DNA of 64,000 nt from Davidsoniella eucalypti (taxonomy: Eukaryota; Ascomycota; Sordariomycetes; Microascales; Ceratocystidaceae). Positions within the stretch are counted from its first letter, which is position 1. Every line of letters starts with the position of its first letter. A program made the translations under genes and the position numbers. The stretch is from positions 248,001 to 312,000 of the forward strand of contig RMBW01000007.1 of NCBI GenBank assembly GCA_004009845.1. The letters run 5' to 3'. This document shows, in pieces, positions 1 to 10,645 of the stretch. The notes below the pieces were generated by a model, which ran no database searches, was not told where the DNA came from, and worked only from the letters and a program-made list of their open reading frames with translations.

Positions 1-1187
1 CGATTCTCATCAGAGACCGCCATCTTGCCTCCAAAGTCTAGGCGAGCGTATGCCTGGATATCGGATACCGTATAGCCAATACTATCACCGAGGGATAGCG
101 ACACGGAACCAATATCAATATCCGGCACCTGAAAAGACACCGGTGGTAGGGCCAGTAGTTACTGAGAGCCCGTAAGACCCTGGACAGCGTGTCCAGTGAC
201 ATATAGTCTCAACAACGTCTGGGCAACTACACCCTTGGTAGAGATCTTGAAATCTCCACCATGCCACTTTCCAGCCCGGTAGCTGAAGCCAATGGCTCCA
301 GACACATCACACGATGAGCACTTAAGGCCCAAATTCAGATGGGAATCACTGTAAGTGATCTCACTGTTGTTCTGGAAGTCAAAGAACATTTACTTTGACT
401 TTTAAGGCGTATCATCTACTGCGGCGGCCAATTCGATCATTAGAGGGTCAGTGACATTTTGGAAGTCATCTGCGGTGTCAGTCATGACATTCAAATCCTT
501 AAGATCATTGATTGTCTTGGGTGTGACATCCAACACTATCATGGTATTTCCTCGGGCAGTTATACCCGAGACGCCGAACCATCCATGGTTCTGTGAGTCA
601 ACAGAACCAATTGGAGTCATCACCATGACGCTGCCCTGAGAGGCGGAACCCAAGGCAGATGCCCACACATCCAGAGCGGTGGTGGCAGCATCAATGGTTG
701 TGAACTTAATGGCGAGTTCATTAGCTCCATTGAAGCTGATGGCAAGCAGATGCTTAGAAACCTGGTCGAGGTTAATGAGCGGCGTACCGGAGTACACGAG
801 AAGAGACGCTACGGAGTCTTCAGATCCGTAGGAAAATACGTCCGCAGAGTGGAAATTGAAAGCGTTATTGCCGGTACGGTCATGTAAAGACACGGCATAA
901 ACGTAAATCACTGTAAAACTGTGGAGCCACTTGCCGCTAGAGAGGCCATGTCGGAGGAGGCGGAGACCGAAGTCTCCCGAGACGAGGAGTTTGAAGCCTT
1001 CCCGGCAAGCACAGGCTCAATCAATGGTTGACACCGGGAGCGCAAAAGGAGTGGAACTCGAGCTCCAAAGCAAAGAGGCTGAAGCCTCGTTGGCCGAGTG
1101 GGTGAAAGCCCAAGTGTAGGTGCCATTTGTGGCAGATGCAACAACTGCCTGGACAAATAGTGACAAGGCAATTGTTGCCACTATCAT
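1..1187 (-). pseudogene. Decayed secreted-protein gene, copy 1 (family X), C-terminus beyond left edge
   Basis: The reading frame starts at an ATG at 1187 with a hydrophobic leader (MIVATIALSLFVQAVVASA), which looks like a signal peptide. It continues through a Ser-rich stretch, then a frame rich in small polar residues (402-911), then a segment with a Cys pair (LKCSSCDVSGAIGFSYRAG). At least four in-frame stops interrupt it: a TGA at about 1020, two TAA codons near 391-404, and a TAA near 162 where copy 3 has CAA. Two more copies lie at 24.1-25.6 and 32.8-34.8 kb on the opposite strand. I do not recognise the family; it resembles fungal secreted proteins of unknown function. The three copies corroborate that it was once coding. 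Confidence 0.7.
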
Positions 1188-1261
1188 AGATCTAAAGTGT
1201 ATTGCAACCGAAACAGAAAGATTGTAGGTGAGGCTACGAATTATTAGTAAGTGGGGTGCTA

Positions 1262-1620
1262 TGGATGAAGTATAGTGACAAGGTTCCTGCGTCGCGGAGT
1301 AGGGCATCCGGAACCTTCAAAAAGGCCCCTCCGACTGTGAGTGTGGCTCCCTGAGGTGAGTGCGATGGACTCGGGAGACCAACGATCGAAAAGGTGTGGG
1401 GTCGGTTGCTGGTGAGAACATCCCTCAAGAGGGGAAAAGTCGGGCTCAAGGCCTCACAAAACGGTGCTTCGAAGACGACAAATGTCGAGAAAGAAAACGA
1501 GAATGGACAGCAACATTGGGGATATGTGCTGGTCGCTCTTAAAACCCACGATTCGTCTTTGGACGGAGGGGGAGGTACTCGAACTCAAAGGTACCCCCCC
1601 GAGGGTTGTAGGAGGGAAGG
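1262..1620 (-). mobile_element. LINE 5' leader fragment (shared with element R)
   Basis: The minus strand matches the sequence that precedes LINE ORF1 at 14.93-15.24 and 19.91-20.22 kb, and the first half of element R at 22.6, 46.1 and 57.0-57.5 kb. Shared landmarks include GGTACCTTTGAGTTCGAGTA, CCCCTTCGTCGTGGGTTTT and TTTTCGATCGTTGGTCTCC. No open frame of use is present, and the 3' part of the element is missing. It lies about 75 bp upstream of the family X copy 1 start. Confidence 0.65.
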
Positions 1621-1932
1621 TTGTTTGTGATCCAGATGAGGATGATGCCATCCGTACTATTGAGCCGAACTGACATCTATTCAAGATGTAATCATGGCCC
1701 ATCTTTCCTTTGATCTTTCTCATGTTGGTGGCATGATGAAGTTGGCTTTTTTTCCACACAAAATGCCTTATCCATCACATCTGTTATAATACAACTGGAT
1801 GACTCCACTAGCTGATACGGTATATGCACTTCTTTGATATTACTGGTGTTTTTGTTTTTGGTTCCTTGCTCTGCCGACATTCTAGATCAGGTCATCCATT
1901 CTCAAATACCCGACCAAATAAATATGAATATA
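1621..1932. other. Intergenic, no gene seen
   Basis: AT-rich sequence between the LINE leader fragment and the adenylyltransferase relic. Apart from ordinary short open frames I see no coding signal, RNA gene or repeat structure. The right part resembles the spacer that precedes the other two relics, so it may belong to the duplicated unit. Confidence 0.4.
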
Positions 1933-2206
1933 CACATGTAGTAGTGCTACTAATATTATATATCCATCATACTTACTGCTATTGCCCACGCAGATATCAT
2001 TCCCATCATGTCCTATTACCCCCTGAATGTACACATCGAACACCGTCAATGGATGCCATTGCTTGTTTGTGAGATCTTCGTTTACAGCTTGCCTACCCAA
2101 ATGTTTCTATTAAGATAATCAATGTGTCCATTATTTACAGTGAGGGACTATGATGCTGCTATCACGACAATTCACCAAGCGAAATTCAGCAGTCTTCTTG
2201 ATAGGT
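1933..2206 (-). pseudogene. 3' fragment of phosphopantetheine adenylyltransferase gene (relic A)
   Basis: The minus strand encodes a degenerate version of the C-terminus of the intact enzyme at 54.1-55.3 kb: GRQAVNEDLTNKQWHPLTVF here against GGQAVNEERTKKHWRPLKVF there, followed by HDGND against HDGDD. Plus-strand similarity runs from the end of the intact gene to about position 54490 and stops abruptly. About 35 bp of the intact gene (around 54385-54420) is missing in all three relics. It has no start, no nucleotide-binding motif and several indels, so it cannot make an enzyme. It sits just downstream of protease copy 1 and marks the edge of a duplicated unit. Confidence 0.85.
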
Positions 2207-2934
2207 AGGCTCGTAGGTTCAAATACAATCAAAACAAAAACTGCGTTCGAGAGCTATTTCCAGATCCATTTCAAAAAGAAAACCGTTGGACGTAACCACC
2301 CGATGAACGCATTATGGGGAAATTACAATCAGGAATAGAACATTAATCATGGAAGGCGTTGCTCGGTAACTCGTCTATCATGGAAAGACTTGGTGGAATA
2401 AACAGTAACAGCTACAAAACCATCCACGTAATCCGTAATCCGTTGAGGATACCACCGACATATGCAAAGCGCTGGTGGCTTTTTAGACTAGATGAGATGC
2501 AGGTTCTATAAACAAAATACAACAAGTAGCTACAAAGACTATACATTAAAGCACGCAGACGCGCCCCCGGGCTGCACTGGACAGAAAAGCGCCCTTGGTT
2601 TCACAACCAGACCTGAAAGTCATGAGAGACGTTCAAATCTATGTGTACCTACAACTACCAACTGCTTAAAAGTAGTTTAGGTAGATAACATCAGTGGACC
2701 ACTTACTTCCACCCAAAAGATGCCGTTGCTCTGCTATCAAAAAACAGTCTACATTTAAGAATCAAGTGTAACTAACTTTTTGAATTTGGAAAAGAATTGT
2801 ATATGAAGCAAACTAAGAAAGATAAAAAAGAAATGATAAAATAAGGCGCTAGCTAAACATTACTAATATGAGTCGCAATAATAAGCAGTCATGTGACTTG
2901 CTTCTATTGATGCAAAAAAGTCAGACTGTCTGAT
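2207..2934. repeat. Duplicated 3' flank of protease copy 1
   Basis: About 0.7 kb that recurs to the left of protease copies 2 (9.9-10.6 kb) and 6 (41.0-41.75 kb), and in part before copies 3 (15.42-15.67 kb) and 4 (26.62-27.0 kb). Landmarks are GGGCTGCACTGGACAGAAA, CCACTTCCACCCAAAAGATG (split by a few bases here) and AATAAGGCGCTAGCTAAACA. It carries no open frame of note. Its right end holds the 3' untranslated region of the minus-strand protease. Confidence 0.75.
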
Positions 2935-5900
2935 CTATGGTGTGTAGTCACCAATAGTGACAATGGGAGTATCAAGTACCTGCCAGTCTGAGCTAACACT
3001 GGGGTTACCAAAGGGACGCAGGGCAGCAAATCTCATGCTGTACATTGAGTTAGTTCTGATGTGTATCTCAAGAAGATGAGTGCTAATGGGCAGAAACAAC
3101 TTACGAGTATGAGCCGGGCGCAATATAGCTACCATTAGTTAAGCGTCCAAACCACCAGTAGTCGCTATCACCTTCAACACCGTTGCCGACGTAGCTGGCC
3201 CGGGATAAGTGGTACAAAGGGAAATCTTCAAGGTTATTACTATCGAACTGGAGGTCTTCGAAATATGTTAAGCCATGGTGAGTATCAGCAAAATGAGACA
3301 CAGAACCAACATATCCATTGCGACCAATGACAGGTGGATAGGACCAATCTCTGACTTCTTCATAATTGGGGGTAAAGATATCCCATCGCATCTCAGCTGT
3401 GCCCCATGCCAGATTTGTCTTGATTCTGGGAAAGCTTTGTTCCCAGAAGCCGAGATTGAAATTGAAGGTAGGCTTCTTAGACAAAAGGTCCCAATCAAAC
3501 ACCCCATTGGTCGCTCTAGGGAATCCTTTTCGAAAGATACCAGGGAAGGTAGTTTTGAGATCACATCCTACACCATGATAGATGACAGAAAGGGATTCGC
3601 TGAGGGTAGACTGGATAATAATCTTTCCACTGTAGACAGGTAGGGCAGCAGAGTTCCAGCCTAGATCCTTAGGGTTCTCAAAGTCAACCAAGATTACCTT
3701 CTTTTCACCAGGAGCTAGCGTGACAGGTTCAGGCAAGTGAACAACAGGTATCAACTTTATTGGCTCAAGTTCCTGACTAAGCTTTATGTGAGGGTCGGTA
3801 TCAATATCACCCAGGGCTTCGTAGCCAGCAGCAGGCTGAAGAGTGAAGTTGTATGTGACAGATTTCTTGCTTCCGTTGAGCAGAGTGATTTGTTGCTTGC
3901 CGTTGAAGTGGGCAGTATCGTTAAGGGTAATCTTGGCTGAGTCGACTTCAGTGGTGTAGTCTAAAACCTTGATGGCATCAATGAAACCACCACCTACATG
4001 ACTTGGTGGGTCATATACTCCAGATGGGGCACCTTCCCATGCAAGGCTGCTACCAGAAGCAATGATACGCTGTGTCAATCGCTTTGCCAGGTCTTTACCA
4101 TAGCTCCGGCGTCCACCATGCTCAGAGATGAATAAAGCAGCAACACCAGCAATGTATGGAGATGCCATTGATGTACCCGATTTTGTAGCCCAACCACTAT
4201 GAAGATCAGTGGAGAAGATTCCACCACCAGGCGCTGCAATTTCGGGTTTGATATTGAGATCATATAGGGATCCCCAGGACGTAAATTCAGAAGTGCGAAC
4301 ACCGGCAGTGGTGCTTAGAGTCACTCGGTTCGGGACACCTGATTTGAAAGAAGCATTTACCTCCTTTCCTTCTTTAATAGCATCTAGAATCTTCATGGCA
4401 GTATCATAGGAGATCATGCCGAGACTTTGGAATTGCCAGGAGTCCACAGGAGCAGCTAGGGGCATGTCTTTTCTATCATAGGCAAAAACCTGTTGGGCTC
4501 CCACAGCTGCTAAGTTCTCCTGCTTTGTTTGAAGAGGACAGCTGCCAACACTGACTAGAGCAATCTTTCCAGTGAAGTATGGATTAGAGTCTTGAGGGAA
4601 AGGTTTGCAAGCGTCATCGGGGTTGTATTGAGGCGATACAGGCAAGATAGGCCACTCTATGTCGTCTGTTGGGAAAGCTTCCATTCCTTGAACATATCCG
4701 TCGGTGATAGTCTCTTCACCTAGTCTGAGAGTATAGGAAAAGCCCGGAATCACGTCAGATTCAGTTGAAGCAACAGTGATGATAGATTTTCCCGACGAGC
4801 CGGTCTCTGCATAGAAAGGGCCACTAAGACCGAAGTTTCCACTAGGGAGAGTGATGACTACACCATTATCGGCAATGCGGGATAGAAACTCAGCGATCAG
4901 GTTCTCTGACCAGCCATTAGGTTGACCAATTGAAATGTTGATAACGTCCATCTGGCAAAAGGTATTAGTACATTTGTATAAGGATGCTGTATTTGGGGGA
5001 GTTACTTACACCGTCTTCGTAAGCTAGTAGTACAGCCTTGACTACAAGCTCGATTGTGGTTCTCTTGCCAATTGAGATCACTTTGTACCCATAAAGCTTA
5101 GCTTCAGGGGCAACTCCTTTAAACCAATCTCCATCACCACCAATGATACCAGCAATATGTGTACCATGGCCAGTAGTATCCATAGGATCGTACTTAGGAT
5201 CACCATTGGCTTGAAAACGGGAAAATCTATCTTGGACAAGGTTATGACCACCAGCAACCTTGCACTTTTTGCAAAGTCGACCACCAAGCTATCATCAACA
5301 TATGTTAGTACTTATCTCCTTATATGATATAGAAGATGGTATAATACTTACAGCAGGATGGGTGTATGAGATGCCAGAGTCAATGATACCGACCTTGACG
5401 CCCTTTCCCTTGATTCCCCGCTTGTGTAGAGCATCGACATGTGTGCTTCGATGGGCTTCATAAATATAATTTTCTGCTGACTTGGAGTTGCCAAAGTTCC
5501 ACTTGAAAATTTTGGACATGCCTTTTGTCTGTTCTTCTTCTTTATCTAGCCGAATGAACTCATTACGCCAAACATTTATGACACCATGCATATTCTTCAA
5601 GCTTTCGACAGTGTGCGAGTCGGTTTCAACACTGACACCACTGAATATTGGGCTGTCGAATGTGTCGACAACAGTAATGTCCTCTGCATCATCGAAGCTT
5701 TCGGATAGTTCACGACCAACCAAAGACTCCTGTTTTCAAAGTGTTAATGGAATCTATCTGTTGGCTTTCATGAAGAGATTTTAACTTACATGACTGAATT
5801 CAACAATGTACCGAGGGGTGTCCTCAAAGGTCGACTCAGTGCCTTCAGCTATCTCATGCTGTGCGCTCTCCAACTCGTTTTGTAGAACAGGCTGGACTGA

Positions 5901-5999
5901 TTCGAACTCATCACGGGCTTCAGGCTGTAGATATGGTTTAATGACAGCAGCCTGGACAAGTACTGGTAGGGCTAAGACGGATATGGCGTAGAACCGCAT
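2935..5999 (-). CDS. Secreted subtilisin-like serine protease, copy 1 (subgroup I)
   Basis: Five exons (5999-5790, 5729-5352, 5288-5010, 4951-3105, 3037-2935) join without stops into 938 residues; introns follow codon phases 0, 0, 0 and 2 with GTAAGT donors. Residues 1-18 form a signal peptide (MRFYAISVLALPVLVQA). Residues 60-160 look like an I9 inhibitor propeptide. The S8 catalytic domain has Asp187 (GIIDSG), His237 (HGTHIAG), oxyanion Asn328 and Ser550 (GTSMASP). A PA insertion lies at about 390-485 (FTGKIALVSVGSCPL). The region after 600 has the Fn3-like fold segment usual in large fungal S8 enzymes, and a variable C-terminus. It should be exported, self-processed, and act as an endopeptidase outside the cell. 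The start is fixed by the signal peptide; longer upstream methionines are out of context. All seven copies share this layout. Confidence 0.95.
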
Positions 6000-7341
6000 G
6001 GTGTGTAGTACTGGTATGTTGATGGTTGCTAGAAGGTGTTTGGGCAGTTTCGTAAGCAACAATTGATGCTAAAAGGTAATGCAAAGATCTTCAAGGCAAT
6101 GTAGAAGATATTGCAAAACTCTCTTGAGCAGCAAGAGTTGCTAGAAGACACTGTTACAACCGTCCAAAACAGTGATGCTGAGAGAAAGAGGACATTAGAA
6201 ATTCAAGTCTTAGTCTTCACTAACCTATATATAACCATTTTTACATTTTCATGTATTACATATATAAGTATAGTATAAGAGAATTACGAATTAAGAAAAG
6301 ATTATATAAGTACAGAACTTGTATGGAACCCATGTCTTCTTCTCTCATCAGCCGACCCTTGCTCGTCACACTATTCTAAATACATCCACTCATAGACAGA
6401 TCAGTTTCATCTATGATACCTTATTTAACTATGGGATGGTGCCGATGAAGCGGATATTTATTTATTTATACAAAAAAAAAATTAATTCATTAATCTTATG
6501 GAGCTATAGAGCTATGAATATGTATTTTAAAAGATTAAGTGCATAGAATTCTTCTCACGATATTGATTTGCCCATCAGAGCTTTAGGGTTAAAAGCGCTT
6601 TTTGTAACTTCCCAACTGGCCAAGTGGCGGAGAAGATAATGTGACAACAGACAATCGCACACTAATTCAAGGAAACTCCATCTTTGATGCATTTCCAGTT
6701 TATGTTTCGCTAATGTTGAGGAGTGGCATCAACATGCATTATATCCAACAATCAAAATTTTGTATTAGCTGGGTTACTTATGCATTAGATTTTACTGGGG
6801 CTAAATTTATCTCAATATACGACCCACAAACATCGAATTTTGGAAGCAAGGAAGAATTCGGTGCATTAAGGCATAATATCTAGACCGTGACGATACACAT
6901 ATGTAGTTTTACAGTCTATTGCCAAGTATATTATCACAACGATTACTTGTGATCGGGTTATATTGTGATTACGATTCTCGCATGATAATTAACATCATGA
7001 TCGTTAAATTCATACCATGGTTTCTTGCCTGTATGTAATGTGTCCATGAATCAGAAAGAAGTATGATATCGTTAGTAGGCATCTAAAATACAGTCCTGGG
7101 ATGAGATTAGATCTAAATATAGATGCAATAATATTTATGGAGACGATATCAGCTGTATCTATATGGAGATTAGATCGACTATCAGTGTCCACTAATAACA
7201 TCTTCCAAGCTAACCACTGTGATGATGTTGTTTAATAATAAATTCGAAAATATATTTGAATTATACACCTTTTGGTACGAGCAAAGGAAAACTTCGGATT
7301 CAGGAGATGTTGAGTTTAGTCGATATATCAGCCAGACTTGA
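6000..7341. repeat. Upstream spacer of protease copy 1 (duplicated)
   Basis: The spacer matches 39.32-40.55 kb (upstream of copy 5) and, up to about 6460, the broken spacer of copy 4 (30.1-30.38 and 31.87-32.02 kb). Weaker similarity is seen to 53.1-53.9 kb between copy 7 and the intact adenylyltransferase, for example GATGAGATGAGATCTAAA-like sequence. It carries the protease promoter. At 6470-6520 a LINE tail fragment (TTAATTCATTAATCTTATGG) is inserted after an A-run. No gene is seen. Confidence 0.7.
6224..6236 (-). promoter_or_regulatory. Conserved TATA-like box, subgroup I proteases
   Basis: CCTATATATAACC is about 225 bp upstream of the copy 1 start. The same motif is at about 30300 (copy 4) and 39545 (copy 5), at 225-240 bp from the start in each case. 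Sequence around it is also conserved because the flanks are duplicated, so conservation alone does not prove function. Confidence 0.35.
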
Positions 7342-7351
7342 CGCAGTGCTC
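7342..7351. repeat. Target-site duplication, left, of LINE family 2
   Basis: CGCAGTGCTC directly abuts the poly(T) end of the LINE and recurs at 9451-9460. The unoccupied target is preserved in the duplicated spacer at 40547-40557, which reads CGCAGTGCTCT followed by the same ACTATGGTCATATAGGG. Confidence 0.85.
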
Positions 7352-9450
7352 TTTTTTTTTTTTTTAATTCATTAATCTTATGGAGCTATAGAGCATGAAA
7401 ACATAACAGAAAACAAGTAGAAACGTAAAGCAAAATCAACATCATTACGAAGTGCGACTGGTTCGCCCTCACCGGCAACATCATCGTTAGTCACTTCCTC
7501 AACTCGTCCCCAGTTTCTTCCACCTATTCCTGTTTTTTTGAGAAATAATATCAGAGCTTGCTGGTGCTTCGCCTTACTGAATAGATATTCCATCTTCATC
7601 TCACCATCACAACCCTCCTTCAACTCTTGTCGCACAAGCCACCTATCACAGTCCAACACCAAGTGCTGAATAGTTTCACTGTCCAGCTGACAATGTCGAC
7701 ACATGTTACTCGATACCTTGCCTATGGTCTTTATGTATGGCAGGTAAGCGCCCTTCCCCGTTAGAAGTTGATAGTAGGCTGTTGTCAGCCTCTTCTCGCC
7801 CACAATCGGTTTCAGATCACTCACTCCTGTCTTCCCGAGAGACCGATAGTGATTCCCAAGTTTGTCGATATCACGGTTAATCAGTGTGTCCCAGAGGTTG
7901 AAGATGTTCTCTTTGATCTTTTTCTTGACGTACCCAGTGGTTGCGATAGAGGTGCATACTCTTTTTTCAAGAGCCTCCTTTTGTAAGAGACTAAGGCCCG
8001 ATAGTAGTAGCCAAGGCATGCCTTGTCGTTACTAGGGTGTAACTATAAATAGGGATCAATTCCCTCCGGATATTACTCTTAGTTTTCCTTTTCTTCTTCA
8101 TCGGTCTCAACTTATTTAGACCAATACGATACCTTTTTTCACAATCCTCGTATACTCTCACACCTTTGCAAGCTTATCCACTATCTCATTTCCTTCTATC
8201 CCGACATGGCCTGGACACCAGTGTATTTCTATACTAGTGTCGAGGTCCTGAAGGTTTAGCTTCTCTATAAGGTTCGTGAATACGCCAGGCTTCTGTACTC
8301 TTTGGATGGCAGCTTGGCTATCGACAAAGGCGTAGGAGGATTTATCTCCCTCCATAGACCCGTCAGTATACAAACAATAGGCTTCGCCAAACCATAGGGT
8401 TGCTAGGGTTGCCAGCTGGATTTCCTTTCCTCTTTTGAAGAAAGGCTGCGATCCATTGGGTGCAGTTATTCGGAAGACCAAGATCTCTGCAGTGCCACAG
8501 TAGGGTATCCCTATTAACATGGTCGAAAGCGCCTTTGATATCAAGTAGTGCAATACTCGATTTCAGGCCCTGTTCTTTCCATGACTTGACTTGGTCCATG
8601 AGAACCATTGCTGCATCGATCGTCGATCGTTGTTTCCGTCCGCCAAACTGCGTTGGGTGAAGCAGGTCGTCCTTTGTTGCAGCCAAGAAACCGAGTCTCT
8701 GTGCAAAAATTCGTTCCAATACTTTACCTAAGCAGTTGGGCAGCGTGATAATCCGATGTGCCTCGATACGGGAGTAGTCTGGCTTGTTGGGCTTTCTCAA
8801 TATCACTCCAATGCCCTAGCGCCACACCGTAGGACACTGTCCTTTAGTGAATAGCTGTGTAGACATAGTGGAAGACCTCGGGGATGGCCCTGTAAGCATT
8901 TTGGATCATTTGGAAATTAATTCCATCTGGTCCAGCAGACTTTTTAGGGTTTGAGGTCATGATAGCTCTTTCAATCTCAATGGTAGAGATGTTAAGCCAA
9001 GGCCATTTTGAGTTCTCGTGATGTGGGATGGGTAGAGTGTCTTCGTCCTCAAGGGACTCACCTTTTTCGCCGCCCACAAGATTCAGTGGCATCTTAGCTT
9101 TGTCGTGGAAAGACTCCGCCTTGACACCATTTTCCTCGAGTGGTTGTATATACGATTCGGTTTTGGGTTTCGTGTATCTCATAGAAGACTTCGTCGCCGG
9201 TCGCTTGCTCTAAGAAAGAATTGAAATGGTTAGCTTTGGTTTTGATAATGGCATGGAAATACCTGTTTCGTTTTTCTTTATACTCCATGTCGTTCGGCCC
9301 TCAGGAAGGACTTCCTCATTTGCTTGAGTTCGTCGTTCCACCAAGGCTTACTTCGGGGGCAGATGCGAGCCTTCGGCATAACCTCTGCGCAGGTATCCTG
9401 GATAGCTGTGGTCAAGATGGCAGCCCAAACCAACCACTTCTGCATACTGG
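7352..9450 (-). mobile_element. Truncated LINE (family 2), internally deleted, with target-site duplication
   Basis: The minus strand carries, in order: the linker after the endonuclease (SKPWWNDELKQMRK, about 9300), reverse transcriptase blocks (SAGPDGI near 8930; LLDIKGAFDHVNRDTLL near 8540), an RNase H segment (YTDGSMEGDK; IHWCPGHVGIEGNE near 8200), and a C-terminal Cys/His knuckle (CRHCQLDSETIQHLVLDC, near 7680). It ends in a poly(A) run, read as 14 T at 7352-7365. The endonuclease is absent, an in-frame stop lies near 8815, and the catalytic part of the reverse transcriptase between about 8500 and 8400 is deleted, so it is dead. CGCAGTGCTC flanks both ends (7342-7351, 9451-9460). Confidence 0.9.
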
Positions 9451-9460
9451 CGCAGTGCTC
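9451..9460. repeat. Target-site duplication, right, of LINE family 2
   Basis: This is the second copy of CGCAGTGCTC, at the 5' (right) end of the minus-strand LINE, followed by TACTATGGTCATATAGGG as at the empty site at 40.55 kb. Confidence 0.85.
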
Positions 9461-9616
9461 TACTATGGTCATATAGGGTGGAAGGGATTAATGTTGCAAT
9501 ATTTCACACTATAATCTAACTTTACTCATTTGGTTTTGTTTTTTTGTTCTTTGCTCCGCCAACACATTCTAGGCCAGGTCATTCATTCTAAGATTACCCA
9601 ACAAATATCAATATAC

Positions 9617-9890
9617 AGGCACAAATACATGTAGTAGTGCTACTAATCTTATTAGCGAAATCCATCGCCCTTATTGCCCAAACGGATATCATTCCCATCA
9701 TGTCCTATCACCCCCAGAACGTACACATTGAACACCTTCAATGGATGACATTGCTGCTTTGTGAGATCTTAGTTTAAAGCTTGCTTACCCAAATAGGTTT
9801 CTATTACGAAAACCAATGCGTCCATTCTTTGCAGTAAGGGACTATCACGGACATTCACTATGAGATACTCAGCAGTCTTCTTGATAGATG
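9617..9890 (-). pseudogene. 3' fragment of phosphopantetheine adenylyltransferase gene (relic B)
   Basis: Same segment as relic A, ending at the same place (AGCAGTCTTCTTGATAGATG at 9871-9890). Plus-strand landmarks shared with the intact gene are GTAGTGCTACTAA, CATCATGT, CACCT(T)CAATGGATG and ACTCAGCAGTCT. Indels break every frame. It lies between protease copies 1 and 2 and was separated from its spacer by the LINE insertion at 7.35-9.45 kb. Confidence 0.8.
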
Positions 9891-10645
9891 TTTGAAGGCT
9901 CAAAAACAAACAAAACAAAAACTGCGTTCGAGAGCTATTTCCAGATCCAATTCATAAAATAAACCATTGCACGCAAGCACCGGGTGAACTTGCTGGGGAA
10001 GTAATATGGGGGAAAATCACAATTGGGAATAGAACGTAATCATAGAGGGCGTTGCTGTCGATATCTCGTATGTCTCGTATGTCACGGAAAGACATAGTGT
10101 AACAGACAGCAACAGCTACACCAGAAAAAGGGAACATCCTCGTAATGCTCTGGAGATACGACTACCGTATGCAAAGCGGTGGTGGCTTTTCAGACTAAAT
10201 AAGATGCTGGTTCTCTAAGCAAAATAAAACAAGTAGCTACAAAGTCTATGTACATTAAAGCCCGCAGACGCGCCCTCGGGCTGCACTGGACAGAAAGGTG
10301 CCCTTGGTTTCACAACAAGACCGTAGTATGAAAGTCATGAGAGACGCTCAAATCTATGTGTACTTACAACTACTGACTAAAAGCAGTTTAGGTGGAGAAC
10401 ATCAGCGGACCACTTCCACCCAAAAGATGATGTTGCTTTGCTATCAAAAAACAGACCACATTTAAGAATGAAGTGTGACTAACTTTTTGAGTTTGGAAAA
10501 GAAGTGTAGTTATATGAAGCAAACTAAGAAAGATAAAAAATAAATAATAAAATAAGACGCTAGCTAAACATTACTAATATGAGTCGCAATAATAAGCAGT
10601 CATGTGACTTGCTTCTATTGATGCAAGAAAGTCAGACTGTCTGAT
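9891..10645. repeat. Duplicated 3' flank of protease copy 2
   Basis: Nearly the same sequence as 41.0-41.75 kb and similar to 2.2-2.93 kb. A small local tandem repeat (TCTCGTATG, twice, near 10063-10080) is present here but single in the 41 kb copy. No gene is seen. Confidence 0.75.
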
